Assembly: GCA_028279875.1 (NCBI GenBank)
Contig: JANQMU010000011.1
Location: forward strand, 119,851 to 183,850
Direction: 5' to 3'
DNA from: Rhizobiaceae bacterium
Lineage (GTDB): Bacteria > Pseudomonadota > Alphaproteobacteria > Rhizobiales > Rhizobiaceae
DNA length: 64,000 bases
Of this stretch, positions 34,440 through 43,045 are shown one piece after another. Numbering within the stretch: position 1 is the first letter of the stretch; each line of letters opens with the position of its first letter. The notes beneath the pieces are model-generated. The model was not told where the DNA came from and searched no databases. It saw only the letters and a program-made list of their open reading frames with translations. Both the position numbers and the translations under genes were made by a program.

Positions 34440-35405
34440 TCACTGTTTGGCGAGGCCAAGTTCAGTGATGATGGGCTCATAGAGCGCCCAGCCTTCTGCG
34501 ACCAGCGCAGTCGTTTCTTCAACGCCACCGACCCATGTTGTGACGGCATGCGGTTCCACCAAGGCACGATACTCGTCATTGTTCATGATTTTCTCCGCCA
34601 CCGCGACGAGTGTATCAATGATTTCCGGCGGGGTTCCTGCCTTCACCGCGTAACCGCCATTGATCCAGCTGTCCGCTGGTTTGCCGGCAAGCTCTTCCAC
34701 TGTCTTCAAACCCGGAAGATATTTTTCGAAATGCGGAAGTCGCCTGTCGAGAATTGCGAGGGCACGAATCTCGTCTCCATAGGCGGCCTGCTGCTTGAGT
34801 TGACCGATTGCGGCCACAGTCTGTCCACCTATTAAACCGGCCATTGAGTTCGGAATCGATTTTTGCGCCAATACCTGCAAATTCACGTCAAACAGCATAT
34901 TCAACTGCGCGACCGACATGTGCGGCGGTGCGCCGATGGCATTGATGCCGACCAGCAGGTCTTCTGTCTTTGCAGCTTCCATGAACTGCTCAAATGTCTC
35001 GTATTCAGAGTCTCCCCGGACATAGAGCACGTTGGAGTTTGTGGCATCATGGAATATGGGGACTATGGATTCGCGGGGATCGTAAGGAATGTCCCTCATA
35101 ATTGGATTTGTTACCAACGTCGGCGCTACCCAGCGCAACAAGGTGTAGCCGTCCGCCTCCTCGCCAAGAAACTTCATTACCGCCGGGATTTGTCCACCAC
35201 CCGGTATGTTGATTGAATTCACAGGAACACCCAGTTCCTTAGACATCGCTTCATTCGGGATACGCGTAATGATGTCGAGGTTGCTTCCCGCCGGGAACGG
35301 AATGATCACGTTGATCGGCTTGCTGGGAAAATCGTCCGAGTGAGCAATGCTGGCGACAAGCGCGAAAGCCGTTCCCAAAACAATAGATTTCAGCTTGGAT
35401 AGCAT
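34440..35405 (-). CDS. tctC: Tripartite tricarboxylate transporter binding protein TctC (Bug family)
   Basis: A 321-aa periplasmic binding protein with a Sec signal peptide (MLSKLKSIVLGTAFALVASIAHS). The mature start FPSKPINVIIPFPAGSNLDIITR is the Bug-family signature, although the usual aspartate/threonine-rich variants differ slightly. A GGAGG ribosome site precedes the ATG. First gene of the transport and sulfatase operon; a 25-bp inverted repeat lies upstream. Bug proteins bind carboxylates and sulfonates; here an organic sulfate ester carrying a carboxylate is a fair guess. Confidence 0.9.
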   Translation of the reverse strand: MLSKLKSIVLGTAFALVASIAHSDDFPSKPINVIIPFPAGSNLDIITRIPNEAMSKELGVPVNSINIPGGGQIPAVMKFLGEEADGYTLLRWVAPTLVTNPIMRDIPYDPRESIVPIFHDATNSNVLYVRGDSEYETFEQFMEAAKTEDLLVGINAIGAPPHMSVAQLNMLFDVNLQVLAQKSIPNSMAGLIGGQTVAAIGQLKQQAAYGDEIRALAILDRRLPHFEKYLPGLKTVEELAGKPADSWINGGYAVKAGTPPEIIDTLVAVAEKIMNNDEYRALVEPHAVTTWVGGVEETTALVAEGWALYEPIITELGLAKQ

Positions 35406-35522
35406 TTTCTCAATTCCTCCACATATGATCGTTTCGCGCTGCCCTCGTCGCAGGCCAGCGCATCTCCTCCAACGACGAGCTTAATCAAGGTCGTGGCATT
35501 TTTGTATTGATTGTTTTGCGTC

Positions 35523-35547
35523 TTGGTATTTGGAAAATAAATACCAA
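35523..35547 (-). promoter_or_regulatory. 25-bp inverted repeat between the LysR gene and tctC
   Basis: TTGGTATTT and AAATACCAA form perfect 9-bp arms around 7 bp. The inner ATTT-N7-AAAT meets the T-N11-A rule for LysR-family sites. It sits immediately after the LysR stop codon and about 120 bp before tctC, where a LysR recognition site would be expected. Because it is AT-rich, a transcription terminator is less likely. Confidence 0.55.
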
Positions 35548-35548
35548 C

Positions 35549-36493
35549 CTATGCGCGAAACTGCATATGTCTCGCTTGCCATTCATTGGCACTTTTGACC
35601 AGTTGTGCCACGAGAGCCCGCTCAGCTTCCGAGGGTGGGCGGTCACGCAGTTGAAAGCAGCCGTAATTGAGATCTATTGCGGGGCGATAAGGTACAAATG
35701 CCACTGTTTCCCCGAACCACTCGCAACTGAGAGGTTCACATATAGCAACGCGACAGCCGGTCGAAACAAGACGCATTGCCGTCACCGACATTTGCACATC
35801 CAGTGGGCCGGGCTCAGAAGCGAGCCAACCGGTACCGGTATTTGCCATGGGCGGAAGGATCGGGCGTCCCTGGTCCAGCAACAGATCGCGCGGTGAGACG
35901 TCTTCCAGTGAGGCTTCCTCCGAATTCGCCAGCGGGTGCGACACTGGCACTGCCAAAGCTGCATTGAGGTGCAGCAGTGGAGTATCAAGCAGGGCAGGAT
36001 GCTCAGACGGGCCCGCGCACACACCAATATCGGCCCGCCGTCCCACGACGACTGATTCGATCTGGGATCTGATGTTCCATTGAACACGCAGTTCCACATC
36101 CGGATGATCCCGTGTGAACCGGTTGACGGCCGCGATGAAAAAATCTGAGTTCAAAACGGGCGGCGTAGCACTGATGCGTATTCTCTCGCGCTGGCTGGTT
36201 GAAATACCCTGCGCAATCCAGGTCAGTTCCTCAAGCCCCTGCAACGTGCCCTCGATCTGTTGGTAGAATCGCTCGCCCAGTTCGGATGGCACAAGGCGGT
36301 TGTTGCCCAGCCTCTCAAAAAGCTTGACGCCCAATGTCTGCTCAAGCATCGAGATCTGCCGGCTGATTGTCGGCTGTGACAGGTTCAGTGTTTCAGCGGC
36401 CCGGGTTACGTTTCCGGTTTCAACAACTGCCCTATATGCCCGAAGTTGTCTGATGCTGATTCTACCGGGCAAATTCTCCCCTTTCCACGGCAT
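35549..36493 (-). CDS. LysR-family regulator of the sulfatase/Tct module
   Basis: A 314-aa LysR-type regulator. The N-terminal helix-turn-helix reads ISIRQLRAYRAVVETGNVTRAAETLNLSQ-type residues with PTISRQISMLEQTLGVKLFER; the effector domain occupies residues ~95-300. It lies in the same direction as and directly upstream of tctC, unlike the usual divergent setting. It probably controls the transporter and sulfatases in response to their substrate. Confidence 0.88.
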   Translation of the reverse strand: MPWKGENLPGRISIRQLRAYRAVVETGNVTRAAETLNLSQPTISRQISMLEQTLGVKLFERLGNNRLVPSELGERFYQQIEGTLQGLEELTWIAQGISTSQRERIRISATPPVLNSDFFIAAVNRFTRDHPDVELRVQWNIRSQIESVVVGRRADIGVCAGPSEHPALLDTPLLHLNAALAVPVSHPLANSEEASLEDVSPRDLLLDQGRPILPPMANTGTGWLASEPGPLDVQMSVTAMRLVSTGCRVAICEPLSCEWFGETVAFVPYRPAIDLNYGCFQLRDRPPSEAERALVAQLVKSANEWQARHMQFRA

Positions 36494-36694
36494 TGAAAGA
36501 AATTCGGGGCTAAAACCAGCCCAGGCGGCACATTGGCGTTACTTAAGATGACGTTGAAACGCCTACGTGGCAACCAAAGGAAGTCTCGCTCGACATATGT
36601 TGAATAGTTTGTTGGACGAGAACGGAATTCGAATGTGCAATCGGAAGCATCAGGGCTTCACGTTATAAAATGGGTGATTTCCAGTAATTGTTTT

Positions 36695-37621
36695 TCAACG
36701 ATCCCATGCAATCCGAAAACCCTGGTGAGAGGTCGTGCTGTCCGGGGAGTTTCCGGTGCGAGCGGCAATCCTGTAACGGTAGCAATAGCTTCGATGACAT
36801 AAAAACGAACCGCCCTTCAACACCCGGAAACCACGCATGGCTTCCAGTCTTTTGCGAACATGTTTCTTCAATGACTTCACCCGAAAACGGTCTGCCGTCC
36901 ATTCCCAGACATTGCCGGACATATTGTAGAGACCGTAGCCGTTTGGCTCAAAGGACTTGGCAGGAGCTGTTGTTCCCCATCCGTCGGCCTTGGTGTTACC
37001 GTGCGGAAAACTTCCCTGCCAGATGTTGCAGGGAAAATAATCGGTGTCATTAGGTTCGCTGTTGCCCCAGGGAAATTTGACATCCCCCAGTCCTCCTCGC
37101 GCCGCATGCTCCCATTCGGCCTCTGTCGCCAGTCGCCCACCTGCCCACTGCGCATATGCAACCGCGTCGTTCCACGACACATGGACGACCGGATGATCGG
37201 AGAACCACGCGTTTCCAGAGCTGCCAGGACCCAGGATGTCGCGCCAGTTTGCACCGTCGACTCGCCGCCACCACTCATATCCAGCGATGCCCTGGGTGTA
37301 AGGGATATCTGGGGACACATCGGACCAAAATACAAATGACCAGCCAAGCCGTTCTGCGTCAGTGACGTAACCTGTAACATCCGTGAATTTCGCAAAGTCA
37401 CTATTTGTCACCGTCGTCTGGTCAATGCGAAACGGCTTGATGCGGACGGTACGCGACGGTTCTTCGCCATCATCATGGATCTGTGGAGAATCAGTCCCTA
37501 CCAGAGCGTTTCCGCCTGGTATTTCAATGCTTTGAATGCATTTTTCGACGTGCTTGATTGCGCCGGCCCGGGGTGGCGCGCCGTTTGAAGTATTGGAAGG
37601 GCTACAACATGAATTTGGCAT
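36695..37621 (-). CDS. Formylglycine-generating enzyme (SUMF1-like)
   Basis: A 308-aa aerobic formylglycine-generating enzyme that oxidises the sulfatase motif cysteine to formylglycine. The active-site pair Cys275 and Cys280 is in GGSFLCHRSYCYRYR, and the C-terminus GNSPDSTTSHQGFR is diagnostic of true FGE rather than the wider FGE-sulfatase domain group. VTNSDFAKFTDVTGYVTDAE and RLATEAEWEHAARGG belong to the same fold. It completes the sulfatase module by activating the two Cys-type sulfatases at 29414-32421. No clear ribosome site precedes the ATG. Confidence 0.92.
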   Translation of the reverse strand: MPNSCCSPSNTSNGAPPRAGAIKHVEKCIQSIEIPGGNALVGTDSPQIHDDGEEPSRTVRIKPFRIDQTTVTNSDFAKFTDVTGYVTDAERLGWSFVFWSDVSPDIPYTQGIAGYEWWRRVDGANWRDILGPGSSGNAWFSDHPVVHVSWNDAVAYAQWAGGRLATEAEWEHAARGGLGDVKFPWGNSEPNDTDYFPCNIWQGSFPHGNTKADGWGTTAPAKSFEPNGYGLYNMSGNVWEWTADRFRVKSLKKHVRKRLEAMRGFRVLKGGSFLCHRSYCYRYRIAARTGNSPDSTTSHQGFRIAWDR

Positions 37622-37971
37622 TTAGCGTCCGTTTTGTATTCGTTTTTATCGCGTTGGATAGTGCTCAAAGACTGAAATTTGTAAACTGAGTTGACGCAGA
37701 CAAGAGTTCGGCTTGGTGCTTGCAAGGTTTCATGAAGCCGCCCTTCGAAAGGGGAGGCGGATTCACGCTGAGCGCCTGAAGTCATTGTCTTCAGCAACCG
37801 ATCGAATGTCAGCCAGGCGTAGGTCTGTTGAACCGGATGAAGACGGAAAACGATCGCATTCGGTGCTGGATAATCCTCGTCCTGTGTCAGAAAGCGACTG
37901 CCTTCGATTGACCCGTCGATACAGGGCGGTCACAGTGTCGGCAGCTCTTCCGCGTGGTCCGCGCACTTGAC
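37622..37971. other. 350-bp divergent intergenic region between the FGE and adenylate cyclase genes
   Basis: Short open frames on both strands here have no recognisable content and look like chance. The region must hold divergent promoters of the FGE gene and the cyclase. I see no convincing operator, tRNA or small RNA. Confidence 0.45.
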
Positions 37972-39012
37972 ATGACCCTGACCCCAATCCTCCGCAACCA
38001 GATCGCGTTCTATTCCAAAATCCTGGCGGCCTCGGCGCTGATCGGAGCGCTTATCAGCGCACTGCTCGGTAACGCATTGGCTGTTCCGGACCTCATTCAA
38101 GGCGCAATCAGCGGCCTTGTCATCGGTCTGGGCTGTTCGATGTCGGAACTGGCTATTGCCACGATCGCAAATCAACGGTGGTCCAGGCGGTTCCCCCTGG
38201 TCCTTTTCGTCGTGATCCGCGCCGTCGGTTTCAGCCTCTCCATTGTCATTGGCCTGACGGGTCCGATCTTCGTGCTGACCGGTGCAGTCTTTTGGCGCGA
38301 TCCCAGCTTCGGTTTTGTCTTCGGCATCTCGATCCTCGCCTCCAGCGCCTTTTCCATTGCCATAGAGATCACCCGCCATCTGGGCAAGGAAGCCACGATT
38401 TCCCTGCTCACGGGTCGATACCGCCGACCGCGACTGGAGGAACGCATCGTGCTTTTTGCCGATCTCATCGGTTCGACGTCCCTGGCCGAACGCATCGGTG
38501 ATCTGCGATTTCATAAATTTCTGGGCGATGTTGCCTTTGATCTGGCCCGTCCGGTGGAATTGGCCGGTGGAGACGTTCACAGATATGTTGGGGATGCCGT
38601 GATTGTCACCTGGCCGCTGAACAGAAGGAATGCTGCCAATGCGGCCGTTGAATGCGCCGCGCAGATGCACAGCGCTTTGGCCAAAGCGGCACCGGGATAT
38701 CAAACCCGCTTCGGAGCCGCCCCGCATTTGCGGATTGCAATCCACTGTGGCCCTGTCGCTGCCGGAGAGGTCGGCGATTGGAAAAAGGAAATTGCGCTCC
38801 TGGGTGACACCATGAACACGGCTGCACGGCTTGAAGGTGCGGCACGGGATCTTGGTGCCAGGACTGTGCTGTCTGACGACCTGCGGCATCATTTGTCAGA
38901 AACGGTCCGGTCGGAATTGGCACCCCTGCCGAGCTATGCGGCAAGCGGGAAACGAGACAGAGTGGCCATTTGGGCTGCCGGCGACGGCTCATCCGACGTC
39001 CCGGACCCTTGA
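37972..39012 (+). CDS. Class III adenylate/guanylate cyclase with membrane N-terminus
   Basis: A 346-aa protein. Four or so hydrophobic helices (residues ~15-135) are followed by a class III cyclase domain: metal Asp164 in LFADLIGSTSLAE, second metal Asp208 in HRYVGDAVIVTW, and GDTMNTAARLE with the transition-state Asn and Arg. It should make cyclic AMP (or cGMP) at the inner face of the membrane. The ATG at 37972 is preferred over 37954 because it starts just before the first helix. It is divergent from the FGE gene, with no visible functional link to sulfate esters. Confidence 0.85.
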   Translation: MTLTPILRNQIAFYSKILAASALIGALISALLGNALAVPDLIQGAISGLVIGLGCSMSELAIATIANQRWSRRFPLVLFVVIRAVGFSLSIVIGLTGPIFVLTGAVFWRDPSFGFVFGISILASSAFSIAIEITRHLGKEATISLLTGRYRRPRLEERIVLFADLIGSTSLAERIGDLRFHKFLGDVAFDLARPVELAGGDVHRYVGDAVIVTWPLNRRNAANAAVECAAQMHSALAKAAPGYQTRFGAAPHLRIAIHCGPVAAGEVGDWKKEIALLGDTMNTAARLEGAARDLGARTVLSDDLRHHLSETVRSELAPLPSYAASGKRDRVAIWAAGDGSSDVPDP

Positions 39013-39040
39013 ACCTTTTGCCAGGGAGCAATCCCCGCGA

Positions 39041-39135
39041 GCGCCATCGGTACTTTTTTGCGGGTGACTCATTCGACCGGCGGGCTCCAATAGCTGCATT
39101 CGAAGCCGAAATCGATCGTATTCTCGAGCCGGTCG
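39041..39135 (-). pseudogene. Remnant of a LysR-family regulator, C-terminal end
   Basis: On the minus strand this stretch reads FECSYWSPPVE-stop-VTRKKVPM, matching FEYRYWSPPVECVTRKNVPM at the C-terminus of the intact LysR gene at 47746-48624. The cysteine codon has become a stop. Nucleotide identity is high over about 75 bp, with a perfect 23-bp core (39070-39092 versus 47822-47844). No other part of the gene is present. The two copies lie in the same orientation and bracket the MarR-amidase region. Confidence 0.75.
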
Positions 39136-39318
39136 GGTGAGCTGATCCATTTCCCCGGTCACGCGCCTGCTGGCCATACTCCGTTACGTCGATAGCCATT
39201 GTTCATGGAGCCTCCCCGGTCAGGCGTCAAAGCAACTGGACTCTTATTGCTTGCAATTATCTTTCTAAAAAGATACTTAGAAGATAACTTGAGCATTTGG
39301 CACTGGGAGGTGGCTGTT
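39136..39318. other. Intergenic region upstream of the MarR gene
   Basis: No gene is supported. Together with 39013-39135 it forms a 306-bp gap between the cyclase and MarR genes. It contains an AT-rich promoter-like island around 39240-39300 that carries the MarR operator candidate (39258-39275). Confidence 0.45.
39258..39275 (+). promoter_or_regulatory. MarR-type operator candidate
   Basis: TATCTTT-CTAA-AAAGATA is a perfect inverted repeat with 7-bp arms, in the size range bound by MarR dimers. A further AAGATA half-site follows at 39281-39286. It is 44 bp upstream of the proposed TTG start of the MarR gene, overlapping the probable promoter, so autorepression is likely. Confidence 0.6.
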
Positions 39319-39924
39319 TTGGAAGACGACATCAAAGCCCCCGACGCCCCTGCAGCGCTGGATCCCGCCTTTGATATCGTCGGGCGAGGCATGAGCCAGT
39401 GGCGCAAGGAACGCCCTGATATCGATTGTTCCGGCAAGGCGATTGTGGGCCGTATCTTGCGGTTGCAGGACGTCATATTGCGGGCGGTGAACACAGCGCT
39501 CGACCCGCTTGGCCTGCGCTACCAGTCCTATGCGGTGCTCGCCACATTGCGCGCCAGCGGGGCGCCGTATCGAATGTCTCCCACCCGACTTCAGGAAACA
39601 CTGCTGCTGACATCAGGTGGTACGTCGAACCTTTTGGCCCGGTTGGAGCGCAAGGGATGGATCAGGCGCCGTTCGGGAGAGAGCGACCGACGCGGCGTCA
39701 TTGTGGAACTGACAGATGAAGGCGTGGCGCTGGCCGACCAGGCGATGGAGCGGCACGCCGCAGTTGAGCGGGCACTGGTGGAGATGTTCTCTCCCGGCCA
39801 GCAAAATGAATTTGCAGGGCTCTTGAGCCGCATGCTGGTGCTCAACACCGGCCAGGCAGCGCTCATGACCCCGCATCCCAGCACTGAAACAGCCAAGAGG
39901 ACGTTGAAAGGCGCCGAAGCCTGA
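39319..39924 (+). CDS. MarR-family transcriptional regulator
   Basis: A 201-aa winged-helix regulator: RYQSYAVLATLRASG, MSPTRLQETLLLTSGGTSNLLARLERKGWI and RRSGESDRRGVIVELTDEG form the MarR DNA-binding wing and dimer helices. The open frame begins at 39199, but that part crosses the AT-rich promoter. A TTG at 39319 (or GTG at 39310) is a better start; GGGAGG lies 8 bp before the TTG. It precedes the polyamine-type transporter operon by 71 bp and is the likely local regulator. Confidence 0.85.
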   Translation: MEDDIKAPDAPAALDPAFDIVGRGMSQWRKERPDIDCSGKAIVGRILRLQDVILRAVNTALDPLGLRYQSYAVLATLRASGAPYRMSPTRLQETLLLTSGGTSNLLARLERKGWIRRRSGESDRRGVIVELTDEGVALADQAMERHAAVERALVEMFSPGQQNEFAGLLSRMLVLNTGQAALMTPHPSTETAKRTLKGAEA

Positions 39925-39995
39925 TTGCAACGCGCCGCCCAGGCAAGCGGTGGGCATTCATGAGCCAAATACACAAGGGAGAAGGAGAAGTAACG

Positions 39996-41042
39996 ATGAA
40001 ACTGCTGAAGAAGACATGCGCGACGGCAGCAGCAACCATGCTGGCCATGGGGCTTGCGGGTGGGCTTGCGGGCGCTGCGCAGGCCGAAGACGAACTGGTG
40101 ATTGCCACTTTTGGGGGCTCGTTCGGTGATGACACAAAAACCTGCCATGTCGAGGCGTTTGAAAAGGCCACCGGGGCCAAAGCAATTCTGACCTTTGGAA
40201 GCTCCGTGGACAATGCCGCCAAAATTCGCGCCACCGCCGGCGATCCGGAAATTGATGTCGCTTACATGGACATTTCCATTGCCAAGCAGATCAAGAACGA
40301 GGGCTTGCTCGAAACGGTGGCCTTTGACGGAATGTCAAGCTTCCCACAGGTGGCGGGCCAGGCGTTTGACGAGGATAATCAGTTTGTGACCTTCATGACG
40401 GCAGCCACCGTTATCGCCTACAACCCCGATCTGGTCGAAACGCCTCCAACGTCGTGGAAGGATCTCTTTGACAAAAAATATGCCGGCAAGGTTGCACTTG
40501 GTGACATTACGGGAACATCAGGCATGCATTTCCTGATTGCCGTCAACAAGATGATGGGTGGCGACTTCGAAACCCAGGATGCGGGTATCAAGGCCATTAA
40601 GGAATTGATGCCCGATGTCGTCATGCTTTACACGCAGGCCGACCAGATCCTCCAGCTTTTCGAGCGTGGCGAGATCGCCATGGCACCCTGGTATCCCGAT
40701 CGCATTGGCTCTGCCGCAGACAAAGGCGTACCGGTGGCAGTCGCCTATCCCAAGGAGGGAGCCGTTGGCATTCAGCCAACCGTTTCAATCCCGAAAGGGT
40801 CCAAGAACAAGGATCTGGCCCAGAAATATATTGACGTCCTGTTGTCTGCCGAAGGACAGAAGTGCTTTGCCGAGAAAAAATATGCGGGCCCTGTGAACAC
40901 TGCGGTGGAGCTCAGTGACAAGGTCAAGGCTGTCGTTCCCTTTGGCAAGAGCTTCGATAATCTGTGGTACCCGGATTCAAGCGAGGTCGCCAAGCTTCGT
41001 CCCGGTTGGACTGATCGCTGGCAACGCGAAGTCGCGCGCTGA
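39996..41042 (+). CDS. Polyamine-type ABC transporter binding protein (PotD-like)
   Basis: A 348-aa periplasmic binding protein. The signal peptide (MKLLKKTCATAAATMLAMG...AQA-E) is followed by LVIATFGGSFGDDTKTCHVEAFEKATG, typical of the PotD/spermidine-putrescine binding group. Two cysteines in the mature part could form a disulphide. The ATG at 39996 has the strong site GGAGAAGGAG; the frame opens at 39960. The downstream amidase, deacetylase-fold enzyme and dehydrogenases suggest an amide or amine-containing ligand. Confidence 0.85.
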   Translation: MKLLKKTCATAAATMLAMGLAGGLAGAAQAEDELVIATFGGSFGDDTKTCHVEAFEKATGAKAILTFGSSVDNAAKIRATAGDPEIDVAYMDISIAKQIKNEGLLETVAFDGMSSFPQVAGQAFDEDNQFVTFMTAATVIAYNPDLVETPPTSWKDLFDKKYAGKVALGDITGTSGMHFLIAVNKMMGGDFETQDAGIKAIKELMPDVVMLYTQADQILQLFERGEIAMAPWYPDRIGSAADKGVPVAVAYPKEGAVGIQPTVSIPKGSKNKDLAQKYIDVLLSAEGQKCFAEKKYAGPVNTAVELSDKVKAVVPFGKSFDNLWYPDSSEVAKLRPGWTDRWQREVAR

Positions 41043-41056
41043 GAAAATGGCGAACC

Positions 41057-41082
41057 TGCTGGTGGGGCTTTCTCCACCAGCA
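41057..41082 (+). terminator. Intercistronic hairpin after the PotD-like gene
   Basis: TGCTGGTGG and CCACCAGCA form 9-bp arms around an 8-nt loop, located in the 57-bp gap between the binding-protein stop and the ATPase start. No T-run follows on the plus strand. As at 4822, it probably protects the binding-protein message or reduces read-through. Confidence 0.5.
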
Positions 41083-41099
41083 CATTCCTTGGGATTACC

Positions 41100-42179
41100 A
41101 TGGCGCGACTTACCATCAATCAGCTGAGCCGAAGGTTCGGTTCATTCCTTGCGGTGGACCGATTCTCGCTTGATGTGGAGCCGGGTGAATTTGTTTCCCT
41201 GCTCGGTCCATCCGGATGTGGCAAAAGCACGATCCTGCGGATGATTGCGGGGCTTCTGGAGCCTGATAGCGGCTCAATCGCCATCGGCGACAAAGAGGTC
41301 ACATGGTTGCCGCCCGAGAAACGAAACATCGGGTTGGTCTTTCAGTCATACGCGCTTTTTCCCCATATGAGCGTGTTTGAAAATGTCGCCTTTGGGTTGC
41401 GCCAGCGCGGCGTGGACGAGGCGAGCTTGAAGACGCGGGTCCATGAAGCCCTGGATCTGGTCCATCTCACGGGACTCGACCGGCGGTTTCCTCGCGAGAT
41501 GTCGGGAGGCCAGCAACAGCGTGTTGCCTTGGCACGTGCGGTCGCGCCGCAACCGGCCCTGCTGTTGCTCGATGAACCGCTCAGCAATCTCGACGCAAAG
41601 CTGCGCGATTCAATGCGGTTCGAACTGCGTCGATTGCAGCAGACCCTGTCGATCACCACGATTTTTGTGACGCACGATCAGGAAGAAGCGTTGACCATGT
41701 CTGATCGGATTTGCGTGCTGTCGGGCGGGCAGCTTCATCAGGTGGGTCGCCCGCGTGAAATCTACGACATGCCCGCGACCCCTTTTGTGGCAGAGTTCTT
41801 CGGACGTTCAAACGGGTTCGATGGCAAGGTCGCGGCACTTGGCGACAAAGCCGCAGTCAGCCTTTCGGACGATGTGAGGCTGGTCACATCGCATCTCCCC
41901 GACGGCGCGCAGATTGGCGATCCGGTGCATGTGACCATCCGTCAGGAGAGCGTGCGCATCTTGGAAGCGGAAAACGAGCCGGCTCGAAGCAGCTTGCCGG
42001 CAGTTCTCGATATCGTTTCCTTCGCCGGATCGACGGCCCAATTTCTGGTTCGTCTGTCGGGTGGACCACAGCTTAATGCCGAAATGAACATCGAACGTGG
42101 TGGCAGCCTCCCCGAAGCCGGGAGCCACGTGCGCGTCATGATCGATCCCGGAGACGTCATCGTCATGGCGGCGCGGTGA
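41100..42179 (+). CDS. Polyamine-type ABC transporter ATP-binding protein (PotA-like)
   Basis: A 359-aa ATPase: Walker A GPSGCGKST, Q-loop LVFQSYALFPHM, signature [14 protein letters not shown], Walker B LLLLDEPLSNLDAK, switch HDQEEAL, and a C-terminal TOBE-type domain of ~120 residues. It powers the permease pair encoded next, with which it overlaps by 1-4 bp. Confidence 0.88.
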   Translation: MARLTINQLSRRFGSFLAVDRFSLDVEPGEFVSLLGPSGCGKSTILRMIAGLLEPDSGSIAIGDKEVTWLPPEKRNIGLVFQSYALFPHMSVFENVAFGLRQRGVDEASLKTRVHEALDLVHLTGLDRRFPREMSGGQQQRVALARAVAPQPALLLLDEPLSNLDAKLRDSMRFELRRLQQTLSITTIFVTHDQEEALTMSDRICVLSGGQLHQVGRPREIYDMPATPFVAEFFGRSNGFDGKVAALGDKAAVSLSDDVRLVTSHLPDGAQIGDPVHVTIRQESVRILEAENEPARSSLPAVLDIVSFAGSTAQFLVRLSGGPQLNAEMNIERGGSLPEAGSHVRVMIDPGDVIVMAAR

Positions 42180-43045
42180 TGAAACAGGGTTGGCTGAGAT
42201 TTGTCGAGCGCTCTGGCCTGGGGCTCTTGTCGCCCGCGCTCATTGTATTGCTTCTTGCCTTTGTCGCGCCGCTTCTATTGATGCTGCCGACAAGCCTGCA
42301 CCCTTACGTGCCGGGCAGGGGCATTGGGCCGGAATGGACGCTCGACAATTATAGTCTTATCCTGACGGACGGTTTCTATCTTGAAATCATCGGTCGTACG
42401 CTTGCGCTTGGCCTCCTTGTCGTCTTCGCCACATTGATCATCGGCTATCCACTGGCCTATTTCCTGGCGCGGACGCAATCGCGCCTGCGCCCCTGGCTGA
42501 TCATACTTGTGGTCTTTCCGCTTTTGTTAAACCTGGTTGTGCGTTCCTTCGGCTGGATCGTTCTGCTGGCCAATCGCGGAATGATCAATGAATGGCTGAT
42601 TTGGGCAGGGCTGATCGAAAAACCCATCAAGCTTCTGTTCAACTTTACCGGCCTCATGATCGGGCTCAGTCATATCTTCCTGCCCTTTATGGTGTTGGTC
42701 TTGATCGGCACCATTCAGAACATCCCGCGCGATGTGGAGAACGCCGCGCGCACCTTGGGCGCAAGCCGATTGACGGTATTCACCAAGGTGACGCTGCCGC
42801 TTAGTCTGAGTGGCGTGTTGTCCGGCGGCATTCTCGTCTTCGTCCTGACGATCAGCGCCCTGGTGACACCCCGGCTTCTGGGCGGACCGACCTATCAGGT
42901 CATGTCCACTTTGATTTTCGATGAATTTCTCAAGGTGCTCAACTGGCCACGCGGTACGGCCATGGCCTTCATCCTGACGGTTATCGTTCTGGTGCTTGTC
43001 TGGGCATCGGCTCGCCTCACCCATTATGTTTCGACCTTCCGATGA
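42179..43045 (+). CDS. ABC transporter permease (PotB-like)
   Basis: A 288-aa inner-membrane permease with about six helices and the EAA loop VENAARTLGASRLTVFTKVTLPLSLSG. The ATG at 42179 shares a base with the ATPase stop codon (TGATG); a GTG 3 bp earlier is the alternative. The downstream permease overlaps by 4 bp. Confidence 0.87.
   Translation: MKQGWLRFVERSGLGLLSPALIVLLLAFVAPLLLMLPTSLHPYVPGRGIGPEWTLDNYSLILTDGFYLEIIGRTLALGLLVVFATLIIGYPLAYFLARTQSRLRPWLIILVVFPLLLNLVVRSFGWIVLLANRGMINEWLIWAGLIEKPIKLLFNFTGLMIGLSHIFLPFMVLVLIGTIQNIPRDVENAARTLGASRLTVFTKVTLPLSLSGVLSGGILVFVLTISALVTPRLLGGPTYQVMSTLIFDEFLKVLNWPRGTAMAFILTVIVLVLVWASARLTHYVSTFR

Noticed and set aside
37713..37970. Small plus-strand frame before the cyclase gene
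   Set aside because: No ribosome site or similarity; lies in a probable divergent promoter.
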